64,000 nt of DNA from Silvimonas soli. GTDB taxonomy: Bacteria > Pseudomonadota > Gammaproteobacteria > Burkholderiales > Chitinibacteraceae. How positions within the stretch are numbered: position 1 is the stretch's first letter; every line of letters starts with the position of its first letter. Both the position numbers and the translations under genes were made by a program. Positions 33,552 to 41,866 of the stretch are shown here, in pieces. The notes beneath the pieces were generated by a model, which saw nothing but the letters and a program-made list of their open reading frames with translations, was not told the origin of the DNA and did not search any database. The stretch covers positions 3,162,001 through 3,226,000 of the forward strand of contig NZ_CP106736.1 of assembly GCF_030035605.1 (NCBI RefSeq), read 5' to 3'.

Positions 33552-34490
33552 ATGCCTGATATCGCCAGTTACAGTAACCGGCTCGCCAAGAACTTCAAAC
33601 GCCTGAGCAAATGGGCGCGCAAGGAAGACATCAGTTGTTTTCGCTTGTACGACCGCGACGTGCCTGAGTTTCCGGTGATTGTGGATTGGTACGACGGCCA
33701 TGTGCAGTTGCAGGAATACGATACCGGCTGGGTAATGACCGAAGAGGCGCACGAAGAGTGGCTGTCGGATATCTGGTACGCCACTGCCGATGCGCTGGGG
33801 ATCGATGAAGACCTGGTCGCTATCAAAACCCGCGCCCGCCAGCGTGGCGTGAGCCAGTATGAGAAGAATGAAGTCGAGAGCGAGCAGTTCGTGGTCGAAG
33901 AGCGCGGGCTCAAATTCCTGGTGAACCTGGATGCTTATCTGGATACCGGCTTGTTCCTGGATCACCGCAACACCCGCCAGCGCGTACGTCAGGAAGCCGC
34001 CGGCAAGCGCGTACTGAACCTGTTCTGTTATACCGGCGCGTTTTCGGTGTACGCGGCGGCGGGTGGTGCTAAAGCGACGACTTCGGTTGATCTGTCCAAC
34101 ACATATCTGGACTGGACCGCGCGCAATATGGCGCTCAATGGTTTCGACAACCCGGCCCATCGCCGCGTGCGCACCGACGTCTTGCAGTACCTGGAAGAAA
34201 CGCTGGATGGTGGCTGGTTGTTTGACTTGATCATTCTGGACCCGCCGTCGTTCTCCAACTCCAAGAAGATGCAAGGCGTGCTGGACGTGCAGCGTGACCA
34301 CCGCTGGATGGTGGAAAGCTGTCTGGATTTGTTACACCCGGGCGGAGTGTTGTATTTTTCCAATAACTTGCGCACCTTCAAAATGGACGAAGCGTTGATT
34401 CCTTTATGTGAGGACATCACCGAGCAATCCATCCCGGAAGACTTCCGCAACAAGCGTATCCACCAGTGTTACCGCTTCCAGAAGCCATAA
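33552..34490 (+). CDS. RlmK-like 23S rRNA methyltransferase, stand-alone
   Basis: A 312-residue class I SAM methyltransferase. It aligns along its length with the C-terminal RlmK half of E. coli RlmL/YcbY: ANRL-like YSNRLAKNFKRLSKWAR, FRLYDRDVPEFPV, KTRARQRG, YLDTGLFLDHR, the SAM motif LNLFCYTGAFSV, ILDPPSFSNSK and DVQRDHRWM. RlmK makes m7G2069 in 23S rRNA. The RlmL half (m2G2445, with THUMP domain) is absent here. Assigning the exact base is inference from the family. Confidence 0.88.
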   Translation: MPDIASYSNRLAKNFKRLSKWARKEDISCFRLYDRDVPEFPVIVDWYDGHVQLQEYDTGWVMTEEAHEEWLSDIWYATADALGIDEDLVAIKTRARQRGVSQYEKNEVESEQFVVEERGLKFLVNLDAYLDTGLFLDHRNTRQRVRQEAAGKRVLNLFCYTGAFSVYAAAGGAKATTSVDLSNTYLDWTARNMALNGFDNPAHRRVRTDVLQYLEETLDGGWLFDLIILDPPSFSNSKKMQGVLDVQRDHRWMVESCLDLLHPGGVLYFSNNLRTFKMDEALIPLCEDITEQSIPEDFRNKRIHQCYRFQKP

Positions 34491-34599
34491 CACTGCTGGC
34501 TTGAGCGGGTAAGCGTGACGCATTGCCAGCTATAAGGCATTGACCAGCTTGCCCGGCGGGCTTACATTCGCGCCATTGTGCTGTCTTGATGTGTTTCCA

Positions 34600-35208
34600 G
34601 TGAAAAAAGCCTTATTTATCTGTTTGTTAGCCTGTTCCTGTTTCGCCTTCGCGGGTGCCCAGAAAGAAGAGGCGTTGTCCACGTCCGTACAGTCGGCCAT
34701 GGCCCGTTCGGTGGGCGATGGTATTCAGCCGCGGCTGGTATTTGATAACAAGGCCGAAGGTGATGCCTGGCTGGCCGAAATGTCGCAGCGCCTCACCAAA
34801 AAGATCCCCGATGAATTCATGCGCCGCAAGCTGCTGGTGGCCGTGCAATACGAAGCCACCCGCGCCGGGCTCGACCCGCAAATGGTGCTCGGTCTGATCA
34901 ATGTCGAAAGCGGCTTTAATCGCTACGCGATCTCCAGCGTGGGTGCACGTGGCTTGATGCAGGTGATGCCGTTCTGGGTGCGCCAGATTGGTACCACTGA
35001 CCAGAACCTGCTGGATATCAACACCAACCTGCGTTACGGCTGCACCATCCTGCGTTATTACCTGGATGTGGAGAACGGCGACTTGTTCCGTGCGCTGGGC
35101 CGCTACAACGGCAGCCTGGGCAAGCCCGATTATCCCAATCTGGTTTATGGCTCATGGAAGGCGCTGTTTTCGTGGCACGATATCGGCGGCAATATCGCCC
35201 AGCGTTAA
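34600..35208 (+). CDS. Lytic transglycosylase, SLT domain
   Basis: A 202-residue exported peptidoglycan-cleaving enzyme. A signal peptide (MKKALFICLLACSCFAFA) begins with a GTG at 34600, which I prefer over an upstream TTG at 34540. The SLT domain holds the catalytic Glu in GLINVESGFNRYAIS, then VGARGLMQVMPFW, NLRYGCTILRYYL and ALGRYNGS. It resembles small MltC/MltE-type soluble enzymes. It ends in a strong terminator. Confidence 0.9.
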   Translation: MKKALFICLLACSCFAFAGAQKEEALSTSVQSAMARSVGDGIQPRLVFDNKAEGDAWLAEMSQRLTKKIPDEFMRRKLLVAVQYEATRAGLDPQMVLGLINVESGFNRYAISSVGARGLMQVMPFWVRQIGTTDQNLLDINTNLRYGCTILRYYLDVENGDLFRALGRYNGSLGKPDYPNLVYGSWKALFSWHDIGGNIAQR

Positions 35209-35236
35209 CCGTGCGACTGTCTGCAACGCGAGCAAC

Positions 35237-35265
35237 AAAAAACCCGGTCATTGGCCGGGTTTTTT
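35237..35265. terminator. Bidirectional terminator
   Basis: An 11-bp stem (35237-35247 with 35255-35265), a 7-base loop and T-runs on both strands. It lies between the convergent transglycosylase and CRP-like genes. Confidence 0.9.
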
Positions 35266-35282
35266 GTTGCTACGAAGGAGGC

Positions 35283-35954
35283 TCAGTGCGGCAATTCATC
35301 CGGCTTGAGCAGGCGTAAATAGCCACCCGACAGATCGACCAGGCCGTCATCCACCCACACATTCAACTGCTTGTTGACTGATTCACGGCTGGCACCGACC
35401 AGATTGGCAATTTCCTGCTGGGTCAGTTTCAGATCGATCAACACACCGCGATCGGTTTGATCGCCATGCTGCTCGCCCAACTGGCGCAACATCTTGCCCA
35501 AGCGTTGCGGCAAATTCAGGAACAACGTGTCCTGCAACAGGTCATCGGCCGAACGCAGGCGCTGGCACAACGCAGCGATCAACTGGCGCATGACCTTGGG
35601 ATGGGTTTCCAGAAAGGCCATCACCGATTCGCGACGCAAGACCAGCAGCTCACAGGGTTCCAGTGTCTCAACGCCAGCCGAACGCATGCCACCATCGAGC
35701 ATCGCGAGTTCACCGAAGACTTCCCCGGCTTCAAGCAGGCTTAACGTGGCTTCGCGGCCGTCTTCAGTGCTGCGCACAACCTTGAGCCGACCATGCAGCA
35801 CGGCATACATTTCATCACCGGGCGTACCCTGGGAGATGACACTTTGCTTGGCCCGCACGGTGCGTAATTCGGCATGCTGGGCCAGACCTTCCAGTTCATC
35901 CGGGGTCAGCTCGCAAAACAGGCTGCTACCGGACAGGAGTTTTGCTTTATCCAT
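35283..35954 (-). CDS. CRP/FNR family regulator
   Basis: A 223-residue regulator. The cyclic-nucleotide-binding domain has GEL at 81-83 and RSA at 91-93, the residues that hold cAMP in CRP, so cAMP or another cyclic nucleotide is a likely ligand. There are no FNR-type N-terminal cysteines. The helix-turn-helix LTQQEIANLVGASRESVNKQ (177-196) resembles that of CRP. I prefer the ATG at 35954, which gives family length; another ATG at 36044 would add 30 residues. It is monocistronic. Confidence 0.88.
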   Translation of the reverse strand: MDKAKLLSGSSLFCELTPDELEGLAQHAELRTVRAKQSVISQGTPGDEMYAVLHGRLKVVRSTEDGREATLSLLEAGEVFGELAMLDGGMRSAGVETLEPCELLVLRRESVMAFLETHPKVMRQLIAALCQRLRSADDLLQDTLFLNLPQRLGKMLRQLGEQHGDQTDRGVLIDLKLTQQEIANLVGASRESVNKQLNVWVDDGLVDLSGGYLRLLKPDELPH

Positions 35955-36101
35955 ATGAATACAGGCGAGTTTTGTTTGAACGCGCTCATTCTGCACCAAC
36001 GCCGGGTTGCTGTCGCTGGTCGTGAACGATCTTGACGATGTCATTAATACGCAGCGGCCAGCACCAGCGCGTTATAACTGCTAGCCAGACGCGAGAGGGA
36101 C

Positions 36102-36872
36102 TTAGTCGGCCAGCGTGACGATCACGGGCGTATGGTCTGACGGCCGTTCGTGGCGGCGCGGCTCTTTGTCGATGCTGCAGGCAATGATGCGGTCTTTGAG
36201 CGCGGCGGACACCAGCAAGTGGTCAATCCGCAGGCCAGCGTTACGCTTGAAGCCATACATGCGGTAATCCCACCAGCTGAAGGATTTTTCGGCCTGATCA
36301 AACAAGCGGAATGAGTCTGTCAGCCCCAATGCCACCAACTGGCGAAATGCCGAGCGCTCTGGCCCGGACACCAGTACCTGGCCTTCCCACTTGGCAGGAT
36401 CATGCACGTCGCGATCTTCCGGGGCGATATTGTAATCGCCACCCAGAATCAGTTGCGGATGGCTCACCAGTTCAGCTTGTAACCAATCCGTGAACGCCTT
36501 GAGCCAGTTGAGCTTGTAGCCATATTTATCTGAGTCCAGGCTCTGACCATTCGGGATGTACGCACAAACAAAGCGGATGCCGTTGACGGTGGCGGCGATT
36601 ACGCGTTTTTGTTCATCGCCAAAACCAGGAATGTTGACGACGACTTCTTCCAGCGGGGCGCGCGCAATAATGGCGACACCGTTGTAGGTTTTTTGCCCGG
36701 CGAACACCACGTGAAATCCGGCGGCTTCAATTTCCGCCTGCGGGAAGGCATGGTCTTCCAGCTTGGTTTCCTGCAATCCCAGCGCGGTGATTTGTGGATT
36801 GGCTGCCAGCCATTCCAGTACCTGCGGCAGGCGGATTTTCAGGCTGTTGACATTCCAGGTGGCAAATTGCAT
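36102..36872 (-). CDS. xthA: Exodeoxyribonuclease III
   Basis: A 256-residue Mg2+-dependent AP endonuclease and 3'-5' exonuclease of base-excision repair. Seen: the start MQFATWNVNSLKIRL, the metal ligand Glu in LQETKLED, RFVCAYIPNG, GGDYNIAPED, the AGLRIDHLL motif and the catalytic SDHTPV. I chose the ATG at 36872; an ATG four codons earlier (36884) is possible. It forms a gene run with an exported glutaredoxin downstream in map order but separately spaced. Confidence 0.95.
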   Translation of the reverse strand: MQFATWNVNSLKIRLPQVLEWLAANPQITALGLQETKLEDHAFPQAEIEAAGFHVVFAGQKTYNGVAIIARAPLEEVVVNIPGFGDEQKRVIAATVNGIRFVCAYIPNGQSLDSDKYGYKLNWLKAFTDWLQAELVSHPQLILGGDYNIAPEDRDVHDPAKWEGQVLVSGPERSAFRQLVALGLTDSFRLFDQAEKSFSWWDYRMYGFKRNAGLRIDHLLVSAALKDRIIACSIDKEPRRHERPSDHTPVIVTLAD

Positions 36873-36943
36873 CGGGGCATCCATAAGACAACGCGCCGGC
36901 CATGGCCGACGCGGTGAGTGTTCAGGTCACGCTTTACGTGTGT

Positions 36944-37426
36944 TCAGGGCTTTTCAGGCGGTACTTCAGCGGAATAACCGGCTTTGGTCAAGACGGCCTG
37001 CCATAAAGTCAGATCCCAGCCTTTATATATGTCTTTGCCGACCGCCAGCACAGGCAAGGGGCTGGTGGTTTCCCCAGTTAATTTATAGAACGCCAACACC
37101 TCTTGCTGCGAACCGGTGATTGAATGCAGTTCGTACGGCACCTTGTTGGTGTTGAGCAGATCGCGCGCAGCCGTGCACGGCGGGCAGTTTTCAATCACAT
37201 ACAGTTTGATGCCCGAAGCCGCTGCAGCGGCGGCACTGGCATTACTGCGGCCATCCATTACGTTTGGCTTGATGGTACGCGTTTGTGCCTGGACATGATT
37301 GGGCGGGGTGTCGCTGAAAAACAAATTGCCGTGGTCATCGCGCCATTGATAGACCGAGGCAGCAAGCACCTGCGTGGCAACGAGGGCGACCGTGAGCAAT
37401 AAAAGAAAGCGGGACCGGGTTTTCAT
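36944..37426 (-). CDS. Exported glutaredoxin-like protein with DUF4124
   Basis: A 160-residue protein with a signal peptide (MKTRSRFLLLLTVALVATQVLA). Next comes a DUF4124 unit (SVYQWRDDHGNLFFSDTPP), then an Ala-rich spacer, then a glutaredoxin fold with a CPPC active site (ENCPPCTAARDLL) and a TTSPLPVLAVG cis-Pro region. It would act on thiols in the periplasm. The ATG at 37426 is preferred over a GTG two codons earlier. Confidence 0.85.
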   Translation of the reverse strand: MKTRSRFLLLLTVALVATQVLAASVYQWRDDHGNLFFSDTPPNHVQAQTRTIKPNVMDGRSNASAAAAAASGIKLYVIENCPPCTAARDLLNTNKVPYELHSITGSQQEVLAFYKLTGETTSPLPVLAVGKDIYKGWDLTLWQAVLTKAGYSAEVPPEKP

Positions 37427-37479
37427 ATCCACAATTATGCCGTAACAGCCTTACAACAGTAATGCGCAATGGGTCACAC

Positions 37480-37920
37480 TCAGCGGGACTGAGTGGTCAA
37501 GATGACGTTGTTACCATCCAGATTCAGGGTAAGTTGCCAGTCATGCCGCGCCTGGGTACAGAATGGCAATGCAGTCTGGGTTTGCCATTGATTGCTCCCC
37601 GTCGCGGCAAAATGAAAGCGGTTCGGCCCCATCTCCATCCCCACCATTTGCCAGCTTGCGCTTGCCTGTTTGAGCGGTTCGCCTTGCAAAATCAATGTGA
37701 AGGGATGTGCCGGGTTGATCGGGCGATCGCTTTTTACCGCGAATGATTTCCCGTTCAATACAAACTGGCAGCCCTGGGTCAGATCGGCGCAGGCGGCTTC
37801 AACCTGCGCCACCGGCGCACTGCTTCCAGGATGAATCCAGCCCAGACTCCAGACCAGGAAAAACACGCCAACGGCAATGGCTGCGCTAGCGCTGGCGATG
37901 CTGCGCAAATTCACACCCAT
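37480..37920 (-). CDS. Small membrane-anchored protein of unknown function
   Basis: A 146-residue protein that I do not recognise. One transmembrane segment lies at about residues 8-29 and the remainder is probably periplasmic. That part contains cysteines in ACADLTQGCQF and PFCTQARH, which could form a disulfide, and a beta-rich pattern. Its ATG at 37920 overlaps the end of the Nudix-ThiE gene by 10 bases, so the two are probably cotranslated. Confidence 0.7.
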   Translation of the reverse strand: MGVNLRSIASASAAIAVGVFFLVWSLGWIHPGSSAPVAQVEAACADLTQGCQFVLNGKSFAVKSDRPINPAHPFTLILQGEPLKQASASWQMVGMEMGPNRFHFAATGSNQWQTQTALPFCTQARHDWQLTLNLDGNNVILTTQSR

Positions 37921-38861
37921 GCCCCAGACAACCATGCGATACCGTGAGCGCCGTTTTGCTGGGCGATGCTGACATCGCTCGCTTGCAAACCACCGATGGC
38001 GTAGAGCGGAAACGGCCAGCCCTGGGCGGCGAGTTCTGCAAAGCCCGTCCAACCCATCGGAGCTTGATCGGGATGACTGGTCGTGGCCTGCACGTGTCCA
38101 GCCATGGCGAAATCGACCCCGATGCGCTGCGCCTGCGCCAGCTCTGCCGGGTTGTGCGCCGAAGCGCCTACCCAATCCAGCCCACGTGGCCGCTGACTGA
38201 ACTGGGCCGCAATGCGGGCCGGTAAATGGACACCGTCTGCGCGTAGATCGCGAGCTAGCTCGGCGTGGGTATGCAGCAGTACTTTGGCGTCATGGCGGCG
38301 AGCAAGGGCAATGACCTGTTGCGCCAGATCGCCATAGGCGTTGGCCGATAACTGCGGTTCGCGCAGTATCAGCCATTGCATACCGTTTTCCAGCGCACTT
38401 TGCCAGCGGGCAAGCCATGGCTCGACGCCCAGCCCAGCCGCGTTTGACAGTGCCAGTGTGGCGGGCAATTGCAGGCCGCGCATGATTGGGCCATTGGCGG
38501 GCAGGATCGGCGACACGCACAGAGTCCGGTTGGCTTGCCACGCAAACGATTGACCTTCGCGGGCTTGCAATTCACCTTCCCAGCCGGTGACCCGGAAGAA
38601 GTGCAGCCGCACGGTAGCGTGAGGATAGGTAAAACTCTGTGTCAGCCAGGGTGTCGCCTTAGTGACGGTTATGCCCATTTCTTCATGCAATTCGCGCTTG
38701 AGCGCGTCCAGAGCGGTTTCGTCGGCCTCCAGCTTGCCGCCGGGAAACTCCCAGAAGCCCGCAAACGGTTTGCCCTCTGGTCTGCTGCCGAGCAGGAAAC
38801 GACCGTCAGGCTGAATCAGAATGCCCACGGCGACATCAACGATACGTTCATTGCCGCTCAT
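37911..38861 (-). CDS. Nudix hydrolase fused to ThiE-like domain
   Basis: A 316-residue two-domain protein. The N-terminal MutT-type domain (about 1-130) has a complete Nudix box, starting GGKLEADETALDALKRELHE and continuing EMGI, for hydrolysing oxidised or other nucleoside triphosphates. The C-terminal domain (about 155-316) is a TIM barrel like thiamine-phosphate synthase/TenI, with DGVHLPA, GASAHN and YAIGGLQASDV. This fusion is known from beta- and gammaproteobacteria. The ATG at 38861 follows a GGAG site. Whether the ThiE part is active is unknown. Confidence 0.9.
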   Translation of the reverse strand: MSGNERIVDVAVGILIQPDGRFLLGSRPEGKPFAGFWEFPGGKLEADETALDALKRELHEEMGITVTKATPWLTQSFTYPHATVRLHFFRVTGWEGELQAREGQSFAWQANRTLCVSPILPANGPIMRGLQLPATLALSNAAGLGVEPWLARWQSALENGMQWLILREPQLSANAYGDLAQQVIALARRHDAKVLLHTHAELARDLRADGVHLPARIAAQFSQRPRGLDWVGASAHNPAELAQAQRIGVDFAMAGHVQATTSHPDQAPMGWTGFAELAAQGWPFPLYAIGGLQASDVSIAQQNGAHGIAWLSGAWV

Positions 38862-38944
38862 GTCATCGCTCCATGGCTCATGTGAATGTATGCAATCGTG
38901 TTTAAAACTACTAAGATCATCTTGGCTTTTAACTTTTGTAAGTA

Positions 38945-39424
38945 ATGATTTTCTTAACCCGGTTGCCCATCGTGTCACAGCAAATTACTGAAATCCAGCC
39001 TGTTACTGTCGAACAAAGCTGGCGGCTGCTTGCTGCGCTCGCCCGTTCACCCTGGACCGTTTGCAGCATTGTGGCCGCATCGCCGGTACGGGTGGAAAAT
39101 GGCCAGGCGTGGGGTTTGCTGGTGCAGGTCCTGATCGTGCAGGAGGATGGCTGGTATCTGGTGCGCGACGCCTTGCCCAATAGCTTGCAGGAACTGGTCG
39201 AAGGATTGCGGGGTAGTGGTCGGCCAGCATTTTTTGCCGCTGGCAAAGTGCGACCATTAAGCGCTGACTCAATGGAAGATGCTGCCCGGCATCTGATCGG
39301 CGTGCCGCCAAAAGTCATGTCTGAAGGTACCCTGCAACAGTTCTACAACCTGTTTACGCCTTCCCTGGGCGAAACGGTGCGCTTTGTCGAGCCCATGCCG
39401 CAACCAGCGGCATTAAGCCGATAA
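38945..39424 (+). CDS. Hypothetical protein
   Basis: A 159-residue protein that I do not recognise. It has no signal peptide or membrane segment. A possible strand-rich middle (AWGLLVQVLIVQEDGWYLV) is followed by a mixed C-terminus. The alternative start GTG at 38972 would remove nine residues. It is divergent from the Nudix gene and converges on the DUF815 gene, with 22 bases between stops. Confidence 0.6.
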   Translation: MIFLTRLPIVSQQITEIQPVTVEQSWRLLAALARSPWTVCSIVAASPVRVENGQAWGLLVQVLIVQEDGWYLVRDALPNSLQELVEGLRGSGRPAFFAAGKVRPLSADSMEDAARHLIGVPPKVMSEGTLQQFYNLFTPSLGETVRFVEPMPQPAALSR

Positions 39425-39446
39425 GCGCTCCCCGTTGGCCGGTGGC

Positions 39447-40313
39447 TCAGTGGCTGCCAGCCCAGTCCCGCGCGAATTGCCAGGCGATACGGCCACTGCG
39501 AGCCCCGCGCCCCAAGGCCCAGTTCAAAGCTTCACGCTCCACTTCGTCGTTCCATTCCGGTTGCCCAAAGTGACTCAGCCAGTGGCGCACGGCGTTCAGA
39601 TATTCCGGCTGGCTGAAACCGTAGAACGACAGCCACAGACCAAAGCGCTCGGATAACGCGATCTTCTCTTCAATGGCTTCGGCAAAGTGGATTTCATCGC
39701 CCACGTGTTTGGTTTGTTCGTTTTCGCTGAAATATTCCGGCACCAGATGGCGGCGGTTGGATGTCGCATAAATAAGCACATTGGCGCTGGGCGCGGCAAT
39801 GGAGCCGTCCAGTGCAGTCTTGAGTGCCTGATAACCGTAATCGCCTTCTTCAAACGAAAGATCATCACAAAACACCAGATAGTTTTCGGCACGATCGGCC
39901 ACTAGCGCCACGATATCGGGTAGATCGGTCAAATGCGCTTTATCGACTTCAATCAAACGCAGGCCGGAAGGTTGAAATTCGTTCCAGGCTGCTTTGACCA
40001 GCGACGACTTGCCGCAGCCACGCGAGCCGGTCAGCAGCACGTTGTTGGCCAATTTGCCCGCAACAAACTGGCGGGTGTTTTCAACCAGCCGATGCTTTTG
40101 CGGTTCGATGTTCTGCAAATCATCCAGGCCAATTTTGTGGACGTGTTTGATCGCCTGCAGGTAGCGATGACCATTATTGACGCGCCAACGATAAGCGCTG
40201 GCAGACCAATCAGTTACGGGCGGCGCCGGTGGCAGCGCAGATTCCAGGCGCGAGATCAGGCTTTGCAGTTGCGCGGTGAGTTTCTCGAAATGGGGGTCCA
40301 GTGGATGCGCCAT
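39447..40313 (-). CDS. DUF815 family AAA-type ATPase
   Basis: A 288-residue ATPase. Walker A is GSRGCGKSS, preceded by NNVLLT. Walker B-like LVFCDDLSFE, a sensor region (ANVLIYATSNRRHLV) and RFGLWLSFYGF are typical of DUF815. Residues 1-60 are helical. The family is conserved but its physiological role is unknown. The ATG at 40313 gives family length. Confidence 0.85.
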   Translation of the reverse strand: MAHPLDPHFEKLTAQLQSLISRLESALPPAPPVTDWSASAYRWRVNNGHRYLQAIKHVHKIGLDDLQNIEPQKHRLVENTRQFVAGKLANNVLLTGSRGCGKSSLVKAAWNEFQPSGLRLIEVDKAHLTDLPDIVALVADRAENYLVFCDDLSFEEGDYGYQALKTALDGSIAAPSANVLIYATSNRRHLVPEYFSENEQTKHVGDEIHFAEAIEEKIALSERFGLWLSFYGFSQPEYLNAVRHWLSHFGQPEWNDEVEREALNWALGRGARSGRIAWQFARDWAGSH

Positions 40314-40836
40314 GTTGGATGCTCGTAACGGAAGAAATGAAGAAAATGGACTCAAGCGTACACTTTCAGGCGAGCAGTCTCGACCCCATCGCGATGATTT
40401 AATCTCGATAAATCATCTATCTATATGTTTTATCATGATAATTTTGCTCGTTAGTAGATGGCCGGGACTGGTTCTGACCGCTTTGCCTGGCGCGCATGCG
40501 TTGCCCGATTCCGGTTATCCCACTCATAGCAGGCTTTACACGGCACCTTCGGCGCAGCTACAGTTGCTGCTGTCACCGACCCAATACCGATCACCATCGT
40601 GAACCAGACCCTGCCCGTTTCCGCTGCTGTGTGTTCCCTTTATGGGGCTGCTGGCGTGCGCGTGTCTGCCGGTAAAAAATCGAAAAAACAGATGCTCCGC
40701 TGACGGGCTCTGTGTCCCGTTTGCGCGAGCGCCAACGGGACTGCCAGATCACCTTGCCTTAGACGACCTTTGCAGAATCCCCGGCGCCACCGCAATGGGC
40801 TGCTGACAACGCAAATTTCGTTTATCCAGAGAGGCA
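40314..40836. other. Long intergenic region before dapA
   Basis: A 523-base stretch without a supported gene. It holds an AT-rich palindrome pair (40393-40417 and 40430-40441), a GC-rich hairpin near 40718-40737 and the GAGAGG ribosome site of dapA. The open frame 40276-40602 on the plus strand lacks a ribosome site and is not called. I recognise no riboswitch. Confidence 0.4.
40393..40441. promoter_or_regulatory. Two adjacent AT-rich palindromes
   Basis: The first has 9-bp arms (40393-40401 with 40409-40417: GATGATTTA/TAAATCATC). The second is TTATCATGATAA at 40430-40441, a perfect 12-bp palindrome. They sit about 80 bases upstream of the DUF815 start and 400 upstream of dapA. They may be operator sites. 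Confidence 0.45.
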
Positions 40837-41766
40837 ATGATGACTGTCCCCAGTACCACAAACCCTGTTTCACCCTCAACGACCACCACGCCTGTCACTG
40901 CCTTTAGCGGCATCTGGGTGCCTTTGGTTACGCCATTTCATCACGGCAAGCTTGATCTGCCTGCTATGCAAAAACTGACGCTGGATTTGCTGGCACGCGG
41001 CGTGGATGGTCTGGTGGTCTGTGGTACAACCGGCGAAGCGGCCACCCAAACCGAGGCCGAGCAATTTGAACAACTGGCAGTGGTCAAAGCGGCGGCCGGA
41101 AAAACACCGGTGCTGATGGGCATCAGTGGCAGCAATACCGCCGAAATGACTGGCTTGGTTGAGCGAGCGGAACGGCATGGTGCTGACGGTTTGTTGATTA
41201 GCGCGCCAGCCTACGTGCGACCGTCCCAGGCCGGGATTCGCCTGCATTTTGAAATGCTGGTTGCGGCTACCAGGTTGCCCATCGTGCTCTACAACATTCC
41301 GTATCGCACCGGCGTCAATATTGAAATCGACACAGTCAAAGCGCTGTCCGCCAATCCCCAGTTTGTGGCGATCAAGGAAAGTGGTGGCGGCAATCTGGCG
41401 CAACTGACTGCCTTGATCGAACAAACGCCGCTAAAAGTATTGAGTGGCGAGGATCATCTGATCTTCATCACGGCCTGTCTGGGTGGGCATGGTGGTATTT
41501 CGGCCGCGGCACATATCCGCCCCGATCTTTATCGCAAAATGCTGGCGCACGTCGGCGCTGGCGAATTGCCGCAAGCGCGGGCGATTGCGCAGGCGCTGGC
41601 ACCGCTGATCAAGCTGCTGTTCAGCGAGCCCAATCCCGCCCCGGTCAAAGCAGCGCTGGCAATGCTGGGGTTGATCCGCAATGAATTGCGTTTGCCCATG
41701 ACGCCGGCTTCCAGCGCATTACGGCAGCAACTAGAGCAGATACTGCCGACGGTGATGGCGTTGTAG
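40837..41766 (+). CDS. dapA: 4-hydroxy-tetrahydrodipicolinate synthase-family protein
   Basis: A 309-residue class I aldolase. Schiff-base K180 lies in FVAIKESGG and Y152 in LYNIPYRTG; TTGEAAT is the typical early motif. DapA condenses pyruvate with aspartate semialdehyde toward lysine and meso-diaminopimelate. A Thr/Ser/Pro-rich extension (about residues 3-20) is unusual. Related enzymes (N-acetylneuraminate lyase, KDG aldolase) share the fold; TGEAATQTEAEQ favours DapA. GAGAGG precedes the ATG. Confidence 0.87.
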   Translation: MMTVPSTTNPVSPSTTTTPVTAFSGIWVPLVTPFHHGKLDLPAMQKLTLDLLARGVDGLVVCGTTGEAATQTEAEQFEQLAVVKAAAGKTPVLMGISGSNTAEMTGLVERAERHGADGLLISAPAYVRPSQAGIRLHFEMLVAATRLPIVLYNIPYRTGVNIEIDTVKALSANPQFVAIKESGGGNLAQLTALIEQTPLKVLSGEDHLIFITACLGGHGGISAAAHIRPDLYRKMLAHVGAGELPQARAIAQALAPLIKLLFSEPNPAPVKAALAMLGLIRNELRLPMTPASSALRQQLEQILPTVMAL

Positions 41767-41779
41767 TTGGCCACAAAAA

Positions 41780-41820
41780 CAACGGCCCTGATTTGCCATA
41801 TGGGCAAGTCAGGGCCGTTG
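41780..41820 (-). terminator. Terminator after argJ
   Basis: An 18-bp stem (41780-41797 with 41802-41820, one G-T pair) and a short loop. Five Ts follow on the minus strand. It lies between convergent dapA and argJ. Confidence 0.8.
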
Positions 41821-41866
41821 ATAAACATACTGCTATCTATCCAGACTGGCGCCGGGGTATGGGTTG

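Noticed and set aside
40435..40602. 55-residue open frame with a signal-peptide-like start (MIILLVSRWPG)
   Set aside because: No ribosome site, the ATG lies in an AT palindrome, and the C-terminal part looks random.
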